From: Terriglobales bacterium
Lineage (GTDB): Bacteria; Acidobacteriota; Terriglobia; Terriglobales; Acidobacteriaceae
DNA length: 44,940 nucleotides
NCBI GenBank assembly: GCA_015654835.1
Contig: JAATGG010000073.1
Location: 1 to 44,940 of the forward strand
Direction of reading: 5' to 3'
Numbering within the stretch: the first letter of the stretch is position 1; each line of letters begins with the position of its first letter. Made by a program: the position numbers and the translations under genes. Below the pieces are notes generated by a model. The model did no database searches, was not told where the DNA came from, and saw nothing but the letters and a program-made list of their open reading frames with translations. This document shows, in pieces, positions 16,255 to 24,604 of the stretch.

Positions 16255-17259
16255 ATGCCGAAATATTCAATCGTCGTCCCCTTCCATAACGAAGAGGAAA
16301 ATGTAACTGCCCTCTATGCCCGCTTAAAGCAAGTGATGGAGCAAGTAGGCGATAGTTTCGAGCTGGTGCTGGTGGACGATGGATCCAGCGACCGCACCTA
16401 CAAGCTGCTGGAAGAGATTGCCGCAGTGGACAGCCGCGTTCTGGTGGTGAAGCTGCGCCGCAACTTTGGCCAGACCTCGGCATTGGCGGCAGGGTTCGAC
16501 AATGCCTCTGGTGAATTTATTCTCGCCATGGATGGCGATTTGCAGCACGACCCGAATGAAATTCCCAACTTTCTCGAAAAGCTCGAGGAGGGATATGACG
16601 TTGTTTCGGGCTGGCGCAAAGAGCGTATCGATAACTTCGTAATGCGGCGCATTCCTTCGCGCTGTGCCAATTGGCTGATGGCGAAGCTGTCGGGCGTAGA
16701 TATTCACGACTTTGGCACGACTTATAAAGCTTATCGCCGCGAGGTTATTCAGAACATCCCGCTGTACGGCGAGATGCATCGTTTTATTCCCGCGCTGGCG
16801 AGTTGGTATGGGGCGTCGATCTGCGAGATTCCGATCAAGAACCTGAATCGCGAGCGGGGCAAGAGCCACTATGGCATCGGGCGCACGTTCCGCGTGTTCT
16901 TCGATCTGCTGACGATTCGATTTTTGCTGAAGTACATGAGCAGGCCGCTGCACTTCTTCGGCAGCTTCGGCGCACTGGGCATTGTCGTGGGTAGCTTTAT
17001 CTCGATGCTGCTGCTGGGCATGAAGATTTTGGAGCCGCACCAGAATGTGATGGACCAGCACGGGCCGTTGTTTGTGATTGGCGCGGTGCTGATCGTGGCC
17101 GGTATCCAGATGCTTGCGATAGGGCTATTGGGCGAACTGCAGGTGCGGCATTACTACACCAGCCAGCAGCGCACGCCGTATGCGATCGATCGCCTGGTGC
17201 GGCTGCGCGCTCCGGAAGAGCCGAGCATGTTGTCGGACGGGCGCGAGGGTAACTTCTAG
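16255..17259 (+). CDS. Membrane-associated family 2 glycosyltransferase (DPM1/ArnC/GtrB-like)
   Basis: A 334-residue GT2 enzyme that likely moves a sugar from a nucleotide donor to a polyprenyl phosphate at the inner membrane. The catalytic GT-A domain opens with YSIVVPFHNEEENVTALYAR, followed by LVLVDDGSSDRTY, RRNFGQTSALAAGFDNASGE and the metal-binding MDGDLQHDP. Two hydrophobic segments near the C terminus (LHFFGSFGALGIVVGSFISM and LFVIGAVLIVAGIQMLAIGL) anchor it, as in GtrB/ArnC-type proteins. The start has no Shine-Dalgarno and may be leaderless. A terminator hairpin follows. The sugar and the downstream glycan are unknown. Confidence 0.92.
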   Translation: MPKYSIVVPFHNEEENVTALYARLKQVMEQVGDSFELVLVDDGSSDRTYKLLEEIAAVDSRVLVVKLRRNFGQTSALAAGFDNASGEFILAMDGDLQHDPNEIPNFLEKLEEGYDVVSGWRKERIDNFVMRRIPSRCANWLMAKLSGVDIHDFGTTYKAYRREVIQNIPLYGEMHRFIPALASWYGASICEIPIKNLNRERGKSHYGIGRTFRVFFDLLTIRFLLKYMSRPLHFFGSFGALGIVVGSFISMLLLGMKILEPHQNVMDQHGPLFVIGAVLIVAGIQMLAIGLLGELQVRHYYTSQQRTPYAIDRLVRLRAPEEPSMLSDGREGNF

Positions 17260-17295
17260 GCCGACTTTTACAGCGATTGAGTTTCTCGAAATTCT

Positions 17296-17325
17296 AAAAC
17301 CCCGCCCAGAGATGGATGGGGTTTT
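17296..17325 (+). terminator. Terminator of the glycosyltransferase gene
   Basis: AAAACCCC / GGGGTTTT (8 bp, extendable inward by CCA/TGG) with the T-run at the end of the 3' arm, 37 bases after the stop codon. Confidence 0.7.
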
Positions 17326-17398
17326 CTATTTGAGGAGAGAGGCCGGCCTCTGCGTACTCTTGCGGTGGGGCGGTCTGAGGGTGCATTCTGACGCTGTT

Positions 17399-18367
17399 AT
17401 GAAAGCCATTCAGTTTCGCGAGACCGGAGGACCCGAGGTCCTTCAACTGGCCGATCTGCCTATTCCCGCGCCGGGGCCGGGACAGGTATTGATTCGCGTC
17501 GAGGCCGTGGGCGTCAACTTCATAGAGGTTTATTTTCGCAAGGGCATTTATCCCGCGACGCTGCCACTGACACCGGGCAGCGAGGCGGCGGGCACGGTGG
17601 AGGAACTGGGACCTGGAGTCACCGGATTTGCGGCTGGAGATGCGGTGGCTTCGACCAATGTGCTGGGCAGTTATGCCGAGTATGCCCTGGTGCCGGCGGC
17701 GCGACTGGTGAAGGTGCCGGACGGGCTCAGTCCGGAGCAAGCCGCGGCTGCGCTGTTGCAGGGAATGACAGCACATTACCTGGCGTACTCCACGTTTCCA
17801 CTGAAAGAGGGAAATACGGCGCTGATTCACGCGGGCGCGGGTGGCGTGGGGTTGCTGCTGACGCAGATGGCGGCACGGCTGGGAGCGCGGGTGATTACGA
17901 CCGTCTCCACGGAAGAAAAGGCCGCGCTCTCGCGTGAGGCCGGTGCGGCGGAAGTGATTTTTTATACCGAGCAGGATTTCGAAACCGAGGTCAAGCGCCT
18001 GACGGATGGCAAGGGCGTGGATGTGGTCTACGACTCGGTGGGGAAGACGACCTTTGCGAGCAGTTTGAATTGCCTGCGTCCGCGTGGGTTGCTGGCTTTA
18101 TTCGGTGCATCGAGCGGGCCTGTGCCGCCGTTCGACCTGATTCAACTGAGCGGCAAGGGATCGTTGTTTGTGACGCGGCCCACGCTGTGGCATTACGTGG
18201 CGACGCGCGCCGAGTTGGAGTGGCGGGCCGGAGAGGTATTGAACTGGGCCGAGACGGGGCAACTGAAGCTGCGGACCGAGCACTTGTATTCTCTGGCCGA
18301 GGCGGCCCAGGCGCAGATGGACCTGGAAGGACGCAAGACGACGGGAAAGATCTTGCTGGAGCCTTGA
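17399..18367 (+). CDS. qor: NADPH:quinone oxidoreductase (zinc-free MDR family)
   Basis: A 322-residue medium-chain dehydrogenase/reductase of the QOR group, which reduces quinones or enones with NADPH. It starts MKAIQFRETGGPEVLQLADL, a standard QOR opening, then GxGxVLIRVEAVGVNFIEVY and a cofactor fold with HAGAGGVGLLLTQMAARLGA (about 140-160). The structural zinc cysteines of alcohol dehydrogenases are absent, as expected. Codons upstream of this ATG in the same frame are not family-like and include the terminator of the previous gene. No strong Shine-Dalgarno is seen. It is separated by about 90 bases from the sirtuin gene. Confidence 0.93.
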   Translation: MKAIQFRETGGPEVLQLADLPIPAPGPGQVLIRVEAVGVNFIEVYFRKGIYPATLPLTPGSEAAGTVEELGPGVTGFAAGDAVASTNVLGSYAEYALVPAARLVKVPDGLSPEQAAAALLQGMTAHYLAYSTFPLKEGNTALIHAGAGGVGLLLTQMAARLGARVITTVSTEEKAALSREAGAAEVIFYTEQDFETEVKRLTDGKGVDVVYDSVGKTTFASSLNCLRPRGLLALFGASSGPVPPFDLIQLSGKGSLFVTRPTLWHYVATRAELEWRAGEVLNWAETGQLKLRTEHLYSLAEAAQAQMDLEGRKTTGKILLEP

Positions 18368-18454
18368 AAGCGGCTGGTCAGCGAGTCAGCGGGGTAGCTA
18401 GCCGGCTTGTTTGTGGGATGGTCGCTGCTGCGTGAATAAAAAGGGAGTAAGACA

Positions 18455-19171
18455 ATGGCAAGTATTTCTGTGGGGCGGGACGATCGGGTGTTTGTGTTGA
18501 CGGGTGCGGGAATCAGCGCGGAGAGCGGGCTGCCTACTTTTCGTGCGGAAGATGGGTTGTGGGCAGGACATCGGGTGGAGGATATCTGCACGCCGGATGC
18601 GTGGCGACGCGATCCTGCCGGGGTATGGGCGTTCTATTCGGCACGGCGCGAACAAGGGTTGACGGTCAAGCCGAATCCCGCACATCTTGCATTGGCTGAG
18701 TTAGAAGCGAAGTTAGGCGACCGGTTCTTTCTTTGCACGCAGAATGTGGACGATTTGCATGAGCGTGCCGGGTCGGTGCGGATGGTGCACATGCATGGCG
18801 AACTGGCCAAGGCGCGGTGCGAACGGGAATGCGGACGGGCTCCAGTCGACGATCGCCAAGTCTATCGTAACCTTGCCGAAGTAGGCCGCTGCGAATGCGG
18901 CGGGCGTTTGAGGCCGCACATCGTATTTTTCGGCGAGGTGCCGCTGGAGATGGAGCGGATCGAGAGGGAGATTGCGAAGTCCACGTTGATGGTGGTGGTG
19001 GGCACTTCGGGCTCGGTGTATCCCGCGGCTAACTTCGTGAACTGGGCGCGGCACTCCGGTGCGCGCACGGTGTATGTCGGGCCGGAGTCGCCGTTGAATG
19101 CGTCGTCGTTTACCAATGTTGTGGAAGGCAAGGCGGGCGTGGTGTTGCCGGGACTCTTCCAGACGGCATAG
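18455..19171 (+). CDS. cobB: Sir2-family NAD-dependent protein deacylase (sirtuin, class III-like)
   Basis: A 238-residue sirtuin that removes acyl groups from protein lysines using NAD+. Visible are GAGISAESGLPTFR (17-30), TQNVDDLH (95-102) and the catalytic His114 in VHMHGEL. The zinc cysteines are Cys122, Cys126, Cys146 and Cys148, spaced CX3C and CXC. WAFYSARR (Tyr61, Arg64) is the acyl-pocket pair that in E. coli CobB and SIRT5 favours succinyl/malonyl groups, so desuccinylase activity is likely by family knowledge. The gene is convergent with the small gene downstream; the stops are only 13 bases apart. Confidence 0.94.
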   Translation: MASISVGRDDRVFVLTGAGISAESGLPTFRAEDGLWAGHRVEDICTPDAWRRDPAGVWAFYSARREQGLTVKPNPAHLALAELEAKLGDRFFLCTQNVDDLHERAGSVRMVHMHGELAKARCERECGRAPVDDRQVYRNLAEVGRCECGGRLRPHIVFFGEVPLEMERIEREIAKSTLMVVVGTSGSVYPAANFVNWARHSGARTVYVGPESPLNASSFTNVVEGKAGVVLPGLFQTA

Positions 19172-19184
19172 GGCGTTGGCGGAG

Positions 19185-19586
19185 TTAGCGCGGCTTGATG
19201 TATTCCACGCGGCGAAAGCGCAGCGCCGACCAGTCGGCATCGATGGCAACGGCGCGCACGGTGTCGAATCCTGCGGAGTGCAGAGCATCCCAGCCGGTGT
19301 CACGATTGAAATCGCATGTGTAGTTTTTCGATGTGCCTTTGGGATAGGCGAACCAGATGAGGGCATCGCCTTTGGCGCGCGCGGCAATCTGGGGGCCGAG
19401 GGCGTCTACTTCACTTTTGCGGGTGACGAAGGCGAGAGAGAAACGAATCTCCGGCACCGACTCGATGCCGCGGTGAATGGTTAGGACGGGCAGGCCTGCG
19501 AGCTCCGGTTCGAAGCTCGCAGGCGCGTTCAACACCAGGATTTCCTGATGGTCTTTGAGGTTAAGTTTCTCGAAGATGCTGGCCAT
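19185..19586 (-). CDS. Conserved small protein, DUF3052-like
   Basis: A 133-residue cytosolic protein with no signal or membrane segment. Its core reads ILVLNAPASFEPELAGLP, then ARAKGDALIWFAYPKGTSKN and DFNRDTGWDALHSAGFDTVR, ending in IDADWSALRFRRVEYIK. The pattern of a small alpha/beta unit with IWFAYPKGTSK is familiar from uncharacterised bacterial proteins of the DUF3052 kind; I recall no experimental function. It is convergent with the sirtuin gene and lies just downstream of the TonB receptor gene on the same strand (58-base gap). Confidence 0.75.
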   Translation of the reverse strand: MASIFEKLNLKDHQEILVLNAPASFEPELAGLPVLTIHRGIESVPEIRFSLAFVTRKSEVDALGPQIAARAKGDALIWFAYPKGTSKNYTCDFNRDTGWDALHSAGFDTVRAVAIDADWSALRFRRVEYIKPR

Positions 19587-19644
19587 GGATTTTTATCTTA
19601 TCCTCTTTAAGCCTAAAATCTGCAAGCTTCGATTGTGTCTCCAC

Positions 19645-21942
19645 TTAGAAGTGGAAGCGGTAGCGCAACTCGCCCGAGATCATGCGCGGGTCGTTGAAGT
19701 GAAAGCCGCCGATGGTGATGGAGTTATCGAGCAAGACGCGGTGATTGGTTACGTTGAGCACGGAGGCTGAGAGCTTCCAGCGTTCCCCGAAGGCGCGCCC
19801 CGCCGAGACATCGAAGGTCGTATGGACGGGGAGATAGGGGCCGTTATACGGGCCTTGATCGGCACCGGCGAGACCATTCGAAAATCCTGAGCCGTAGTAG
19901 ACATTGGTGGCAAACCATGTGTGCGTGGGCAGGTTGGCGGTGAAGCCGGTGTTGAGGGTGTGGCGCTGGTCGTGATCGACGGGCGTGTAGTCGGGGCCGA
20001 GGTTGCAGGCGTCATCGGCGGGAATGCTGCAGGTGAAGCCACCAATAATGTCGCCGCGCTGCTCGGCGATCTGGTTGGAGTAAGTGACATGGAGTTGGCC
20101 GAAGTGTGCGAGCTGCGGGGAGCGGAGGGTGAGTTCCCAGGCGCGGACCAGCGCGCCATCGACGGCGATGGGAAAGTACATATTCGATTCGCCGATGTTG
20201 GAGTGGTCGAGGAAGTTATTGACGCGGCTTTTGAAGTTAGCTACATCGAGCAGCCAGCCTTTGTAGGGAATCTGGATACCGAACTGATGCTCCTCATCGC
20301 GCTCGGAGGGCAGGGGCGTAAAGGCATTCTCACCGGTGTGCAGGCTTGATGCGTAATTGAGAGCGGAACTGGAGACGGTGAGCAGCGGCGCGGGCTGGAA
20401 GAAGTGTCCGTAGAAACCCCGCAGCACCCAATGAAGGCGGGGGATTTCAACGGTGGCGCCGATGCGGGGATAGGCGGCGCTTTCATCGAGGCCGCCGCGA
20501 TAGAGGGAGAAGCGCATTCCGCCGAGCAGGGTAATGTATTGGCCCAAGTGGAGATGGTCGGCGATGTGGAACTCGAAGAGCTTGGCGTTGGCGGAGTCAG
20601 TCGTATTGGGCGTGGATGCCGCGGTGCCATCGTTGACGACGACGCCGAACAGATCGTTTTCCGCCTGATAGAAGGAATAGAAGCCTCCGGAGAAGTTATT
20701 GGGACCGGCGTCGGCGCGGACATCGGCTTGCATCCCGGCATAGTTCGAAGCCTGGTGCCAGGTGGTCGCGGCGGGATAGTCGGTTGCGGGGGAATCGTAA
20801 TCGGCCTTATTGAAGTGATAGAAAGGGGCCACGGAAACCAGGGCCTTGGGCGAGAAGGTATGGACCCAGTTGGCGATGACGAAGGCGTCTCGCTCGGTTT
20901 GCCCGTCGCGCAGGCCGTAGGACTCGTAATACTGGCTGGCCTGCTCCCAGTCATTGGGATCGGGGTCATAGGGAATCTGAAAGTAGTCTTCGCGAAATTG
21001 GGCGTTGAGGCGGAGCTGATCTTTGGGCGTCTGATTGCGAATGACGGACAGGAAACCGCTCTCGGAGTTGGTGGCATCGTGCTCGATGGATGTTATAGGG
21101 GGAGCCAAGCCATAGTTAGAGCGGGAACCGTTGAGGCTGGCGTACCATGCGGCTTTTTCGGAGTGATCGCCGAAGGAAAGCTGGGTTTCGCCGGTGTAGA
21201 GATTGCCCGCTGAAAGCAGCAGTTCGCCTTCGCGGTTGCGCTCGAAGCCATTGCGGGGGAGCACGTTGAAGACGCCGTATGTGCGGTCGCCTACGTCGGC
21301 GGAGTAACTGCCGCGCTGGGTTTCAAGCTCGTCGATATCTTTGGGATCGATCTGCGGGCCGACGTTGGAATCGATTTTGGTGTTGGGGATGGCGATGCCG
21401 TCGATGAGCCAACTGGTTTGATGTCCGCCGCGCATGTGGAGCATGTCATGCGCCATGTAAGCGCCGGGCACGTAGTCGGTGATCATCTGCATGCCGAGAG
21501 TGCGGCTGGCGCCCGGGGTCTGCTCGATCTGGGCGCGGGTAATGAGGGTGGTGGGCGTTGCGGAATCTGCAGTGGCCGTGGCTTGCGAGCCTTGGACGAC
21601 GACGGATTGAGCCGCCGCATTGACCGATAGCTCGATATGCAGAATGGGATTGGTTCCCGAGGCGATGCTTAAAGACTGGTTGAAGGGAGCAAAGCCGGGG
21701 GCCGCGATTTGCAGGCGGTAGATGCCGATGGGGGCCTGGGGTAACTCGAATTCCCCACTGGAACCGGTCGTGGCTTGCAGGACGAAGGCGGAGTCGTCGG
21801 CGTGGAGCGCGATGGTCGCGCCGGCGATGGGGCGGTGCTGCGGGTCATGGACGATGCCGTGCACGGTGGCAAAGACGGTGGCGAATGCGGGAATGGAAAA
21901 GGCCAGCAAGAGGGCCGCGGCAACGCGTGAAAAGAGACGCAT
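19645..21942 (-). CDS. TonB-dependent receptor with N-terminal carboxypeptidase-regulatory-like domain
   Basis: A 765-residue outer-membrane active transporter. Signal peptide MRLFSRVAAALLLAFSIPAF is followed by a beta-sandwich domain (VHGIVHDPQHRPIAGATIAL, about 25-105), a frequent arrangement in acidobacterial and Bacteroidetes receptors. The plug follows (about 115-230, with SATPTTLITRAQIEQTPGAS and DMLHMRGGHQTSWLIDGIAI), then a beta-barrel ending in a C-terminal Phe (RYRFHF), as outer-membrane proteins do. The start is supported by GGAGG at good spacing; an upstream in-frame Met is less likely. Substrate is unknown. The CCRRxGxHHC secreted protein gene upstream on the same strand hints at a metal link, which is only an inference. 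Confidence 0.92.
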   Translation of the reverse strand: MRLFSRVAAALLLAFSIPAFATVFATVHGIVHDPQHRPIAGATIALHADDSAFVLQATTGSSGEFELPQAPIGIYRLQIAAPGFAPFNQSLSIASGTNPILHIELSVNAAAQSVVVQGSQATATADSATPTTLITRAQIEQTPGASRTLGMQMITDYVPGAYMAHDMLHMRGGHQTSWLIDGIAIPNTKIDSNVGPQIDPKDIDELETQRGSYSADVGDRTYGVFNVLPRNGFERNREGELLLSAGNLYTGETQLSFGDHSEKAAWYASLNGSRSNYGLAPPITSIEHDATNSESGFLSVIRNQTPKDQLRLNAQFREDYFQIPYDPDPNDWEQASQYYESYGLRDGQTERDAFVIANWVHTFSPKALVSVAPFYHFNKADYDSPATDYPAATTWHQASNYAGMQADVRADAGPNNFSGGFYSFYQAENDLFGVVVNDGTAASTPNTTDSANAKLFEFHIADHLHLGQYITLLGGMRFSLYRGGLDESAAYPRIGATVEIPRLHWVLRGFYGHFFQPAPLLTVSSSALNYASSLHTGENAFTPLPSERDEEHQFGIQIPYKGWLLDVANFKSRVNNFLDHSNIGESNMYFPIAVDGALVRAWELTLRSPQLAHFGQLHVTYSNQIAEQRGDIIGGFTCSIPADDACNLGPDYTPVDHDQRHTLNTGFTANLPTHTWFATNVYYGSGFSNGLAGADQGPYNGPYLPVHTTFDVSAGRAFGERWKLSASVLNVTNHRVLLDNSITIGGFHFNDPRMISGELRYRFHF

Positions 21943-22107
21943 GAAAGACAACCTCCGGAGATGATCCAGCTTGGACATGCGGTCTTGAGCGCTCGGTGCA
22001 AGCGCGCGCAAGAGGCATGGCAGGGGAAGTAGATTCGTCGAAGGGGCGTTCTTACCTGCTCGGGGAAAAGGCCGGTTTTCTGACAGCGCATGTGGTTTGT
22101 GCGATCT

Positions 22108-22173
22108 GTCCCTCAGGGGCTAAAGCCCCACTCATTCTTTCGGCCTTCATGTACGGGCTAAAGCCCGTACCCT
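22108..22173. repeat. Two-palindrome REP-like repeat, copy 2
   Basis: GGGGCTAAAGCCCC (22116-22129) and GTACGGGCTAAAGCCCGTAC (22151-22170) match both palindromes at 117-181, with similar flanks (GTCCCTCA before, CCGTACCCT after). Here the second palindrome is the first unit of the tandem array that follows. Confidence 0.75.
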
Positions 22174-22400
22174 GCAGCTAAAGCTGTGCCTTCCAGCTAC
22201 GGCCCATACTTTCCGGCTACAGCCTGTACCTTCTGGATAAAGCTCGTGCCTTCAGGCTAAAGCCGGTACTCTCCAGCTAAAGCTCGTGCTCTGGCCAGAG
22301 ACTACCTTCCGGCTCAGGCTTGTCTGTGAAGCTCAAGCTTGTACGTAGGCTAAGCCTTGAACAGACTCAGGCCTTGCACATAAGGCTAAGGCTGGAATCG
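22151..22400. repeat. Degenerating 20-bp palindromic tandem array
   Basis: Seven units stand in exact 20-base register from 22151 to 22290, each with GCTA (GATA in one) at positions 7-10 and a palindromic core like GGCTAAAGCC. A rough consensus is TTCCRGCTAAAGCYYGTRC. From 22291 to 22400 about five more cores follow (GGCTCAGGCT, AGCTCAAGCT, GGCTAAGCC, ACTCAGGCC, GGCTAAGGC) at looser spacings, mostly of 16-20. The array fills much of the 531-base gap between the TonB receptor gene and the secreted-protein gene; the rest of that gap (21943-22107, 22401-22473) shows nothing else recognisable apart from the receptor's Shine-Dalgarno. Confidence 0.8.
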
Positions 22401-22473
22401 GGCGACGGAATGAGTTTTCTGCGAGGTGCGAAGCCTGGATTCCGAAAGCGGGAAGAAACCTTCGACGGAGTTT

Positions 22474-22881
22474 TCAGGCGAGAGGAAGGGCGGGAGGTCC
22501 GCGGTCGTCGCGGGTACGGCGCTGGCTGACGCGAGCCGCAGCACGGCTGGCTGCGGGTGAATGGGGGCGAGCGAGTTGGACGGGCAGTCCGACAGAGACA
22601 GCGGCGAGAGCGTGCAGCGGAGCAGTGAGGGTGGCGATGTGTTGAGGGAAAAAGGGGCAGTGAGAGGGCGCGGTGAGGATGGGGCCGGATGCCTCCAACG
22701 CGGCCCTGATCTGGGCTGCGGTCTGGCCCATCATCTGGGCGGACATGGTGCAGTGGTGGGCTCCGTGACGGCGACAGCATGCGGGCAGACGCGACTCATC
22801 GTCGGCCAGTGACGGCAGGGTTGCCGCAAGGGGGCCCAGCCAGAAGAACAGGATCAGAGAGATGGAGAGGCCGCGCCGCAT
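22474..22881 (-). CDS. Secreted Cys/His-motif protein (CCRRxGxHHC), unknown function
   Basis: A 135-residue protein with a signal peptide (MRRGLSISLILFFWLGPLAA). The mature N terminus carries ESRLPACCRRHGAHHCTM, a compact Cys-Cys and His-His-Cys cluster that looks metal-binding; related small proteins with this motif occur in acidobacteria, without an assigned role that I know. The C-terminal half is Ala/Pro/Arg-rich, ends RRTRDDRGPPALPLA, and looks unstructured. It is upstream of the TonB receptor on the same strand, with the palindromic array between. Copper or another soft metal is a plausible ligand by residue type only. Confidence 0.65.
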   Translation of the reverse strand: MRRGLSISLILFFWLGPLAATLPSLADDESRLPACCRRHGAHHCTMSAQMMGQTAAQIRAALEASGPILTAPSHCPFFPQHIATLTAPLHALAAVSVGLPVQLARPHSPAASRAAARVSQRRTRDDRGPPALPLA

Positions 22882-23007
22882 CTGAGAATCATGCTACACG
22901 AGGAGCGGCCGGGAAGTAAGCCGGGAGAACGGGCGCGTGCCGGTCAGGTATCATCGGGAGGTTACCGATTTTCATTCATTCACGCAGAGCCTAAGAGGGG
23001 AATACCG

Positions 23008-24303
23008 GTGTCCGAATTGAATGTACCGTCGCAACAGCCTTCTTTCGCACCAGAGCCGTCGGTCCGGCGTCCGCTGCGCATCGCCATTTTTGGTTTTGGG
23101 ACGGTGGGCAGTTCCGCAGCGCGGATTCTTGTGGAGTCGCAGCCGGAAGGGCTTGAACTGACCCATGTGTTCAACCGGGGTGTGGCGCGCAAGCGGGTGG
23201 ACTGGGTGCCGTCGAGCGTGGAGTGGAGCGAGGATGCGGAGGCAGTGCTGTCTTCGGATGTGGATGTGATCGTGGAGCTGGCAGGAGGACTGGAGCCGGC
23301 GGGCAGTTGGGTGCGGCGGGCGCTCAATGCTGGAAAAAGCGTGGTGACGGCCAACAAGAAGCTGATTGCGTATCACGGCATCGAGCTTGAGCGGCTGGCT
23401 GCGGCCAAGGGCGGGGACCTGAAATATGGCGCCGCGGTGGCAGGCGGTATTCCGGTGATTCCAGGGCTGGAACAAGGATTGGCCGGCGACCGCATCGAAC
23501 GGGTAGAGGGCATTTTGAACGGCACCTGCAACTTCATGCTGAGCAAGATGGAAGAGGGCGCGGAGTATGCGGCGGTGCTGGCGACGGCACAGGCGCGCGG
23601 GTATGCGGAGGCCGATCCGACGGAAGATGTGGGCGGGTTCGATGCGCGGGCCAAGCTGGCGATTCTGATGCGTCTGGCGCTGCGCGCAGAGATCAATCCC
23701 GAAGAAATTGTGCCCAAGCCGATTACCGAGATTTCAGCCGTGGACTTCAGCTATGCGCGGGATCTGGGCTGCACGATTCGCCAGGTAGCGCGGGGCGAGC
23801 GGTCGGGCGAAGAGATTGCGGCCACGGTGGGGCCCATGCTGGTGGCCCAGCGCTCTCCTTTGGCGTGGTCGCGGGGCACGGAGAACATGGTGGTTCTCAG
23901 CGGCCGTTACGGCGGCAATGTAGTGTTTTCAGGGCATGGAGCGGGCGGGAATCCCACGGCAGTGGCGGTGGTGAGCGACCTGCTGGCGCTGGCGCATGGA
24001 TCGCGTCGGGTGGATATTCCTTCGACGCCTGGGCATGTGGGCGCGGAGTTCGAGGTGCCGCACTATATTCGCTTCCGGGTTGTGGACCGGCCGGGAATCG
24101 TGGCGGAAATTACCGGTGCGCTGGCGAAGGAACAGATCAATATTCGCGCAATCGTGCAGAAGTCGGGGTATCCGCAAGAGGCATTGCCGTTTGTGGTCAC
24201 GGTGGAGCCGTGCAAGTCTTCTGCGCTGAGCCGGGCGCTTGAGAATATCCGGACGATGGATTGCCTGCTGGACGAGCCGCTGGATTTGCAGATGCTGGAG
24301 TAG
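23008..24303 (+). CDS. hom: Homoserine dehydrogenase
   Basis: Reduces aspartate semialdehyde to homoserine, the branch step to threonine and methionine. The 431-residue protein has the nucleotide-binding GFGTVG (29-34), TANKKLIAYHG, the catalytic block GAAVAGGIPVIPGLEQGLAG with ILNGTCNFML, ADPTEDVGGFDARAKLAILM and a C-terminal ACT regulatory domain (HYIRFRVVDRPGIVAEITGA). The GTG start (VSELNVPSQQ) is preceded by GAGGGG at good spacing; codons further upstream do not look like protein. It is monofunctional, without an aspartokinase domain. The ACT domain suggests threonine feedback. It is divergent from the CCRRxGxHHC gene. Confidence 0.95.
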   Translation: MSELNVPSQQPSFAPEPSVRRPLRIAIFGFGTVGSSAARILVESQPEGLELTHVFNRGVARKRVDWVPSSVEWSEDAEAVLSSDVDVIVELAGGLEPAGSWVRRALNAGKSVVTANKKLIAYHGIELERLAAAKGGDLKYGAAVAGGIPVIPGLEQGLAGDRIERVEGILNGTCNFMLSKMEEGAEYAAVLATAQARGYAEADPTEDVGGFDARAKLAILMRLALRAEINPEEIVPKPITEISAVDFSYARDLGCTIRQVARGERSGEEIAATVGPMLVAQRSPLAWSRGTENMVVLSGRYGGNVVFSGHGAGGNPTAVAVVSDLLALAHGSRRVDIPSTPGHVGAEFEVPHYIRFRVVDRPGIVAEITGALAKEQINIRAIVQKSGYPQEALPFVVTVEPCKSSALSRALENIRTMDCLLDEPLDLQMLE

Positions 24304-24363
24304 CAGGACAGGCAGGGCCGCAGTAAAGAGTGAATAGATTGAAAAGCAAGCGGAGGCTGCAGC

Positions 24364-24570
24364 ATGATCGACATGGTCTATCGATGTGAAATTTGCGGAA
24401 CAGAGAGCCAGAAGCCGGCGAAATGGGTCGTCATTCACTGTAACGACGCGCAGTTGAACGTCTTCAAATGGACCGAAGAGGCCGCCGAAAAACCTCATGC
24501 GCGGCACTATTGCGGCGAAGCTCACGCCCAGGTATATATCAGCCGGTGGTTCGAGTCTTTCTGCAGCTAA
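24364..24570 (+). CDS. Small Cys-rich protein (68 aa), possible zinc ribbon
   Basis: A 68-residue protein, MIDMVYRCEICGTESQKPAK..., with CEIC, a later Cys in VIHCNDAQ and RHYCGEAHAQ, ending ISRWFESFCS. The spacing resembles a small zinc-binding module followed by a helix, but the class is not certain. A GGAGG Shine-Dalgarno lies just upstream of the ATG. It is 60 bases downstream of hom and may be on its transcript. No known function. Confidence 0.7.
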   Translation: MIDMVYRCEICGTESQKPAKWVVIHCNDAQLNVFKWTEEAAEKPHARHYCGEAHAQVYISRWFESFCS

Positions 24571-24604
24571 AACCCCATCGATCATGGAAGCGCGGCATTT
24601 TGAG

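Noticed and set aside
22151-22400. CRISPR array
   Set aside because: The units are contiguous 20-base palindromes without unique spacers, and no cas genes are present.
22320-22529. 69-codon frame crossing the palindromic array
   Set aside because: Its first part is made of the degenerating 20-bp repeats and its end overlaps the secreted-protein gene on the other strand.
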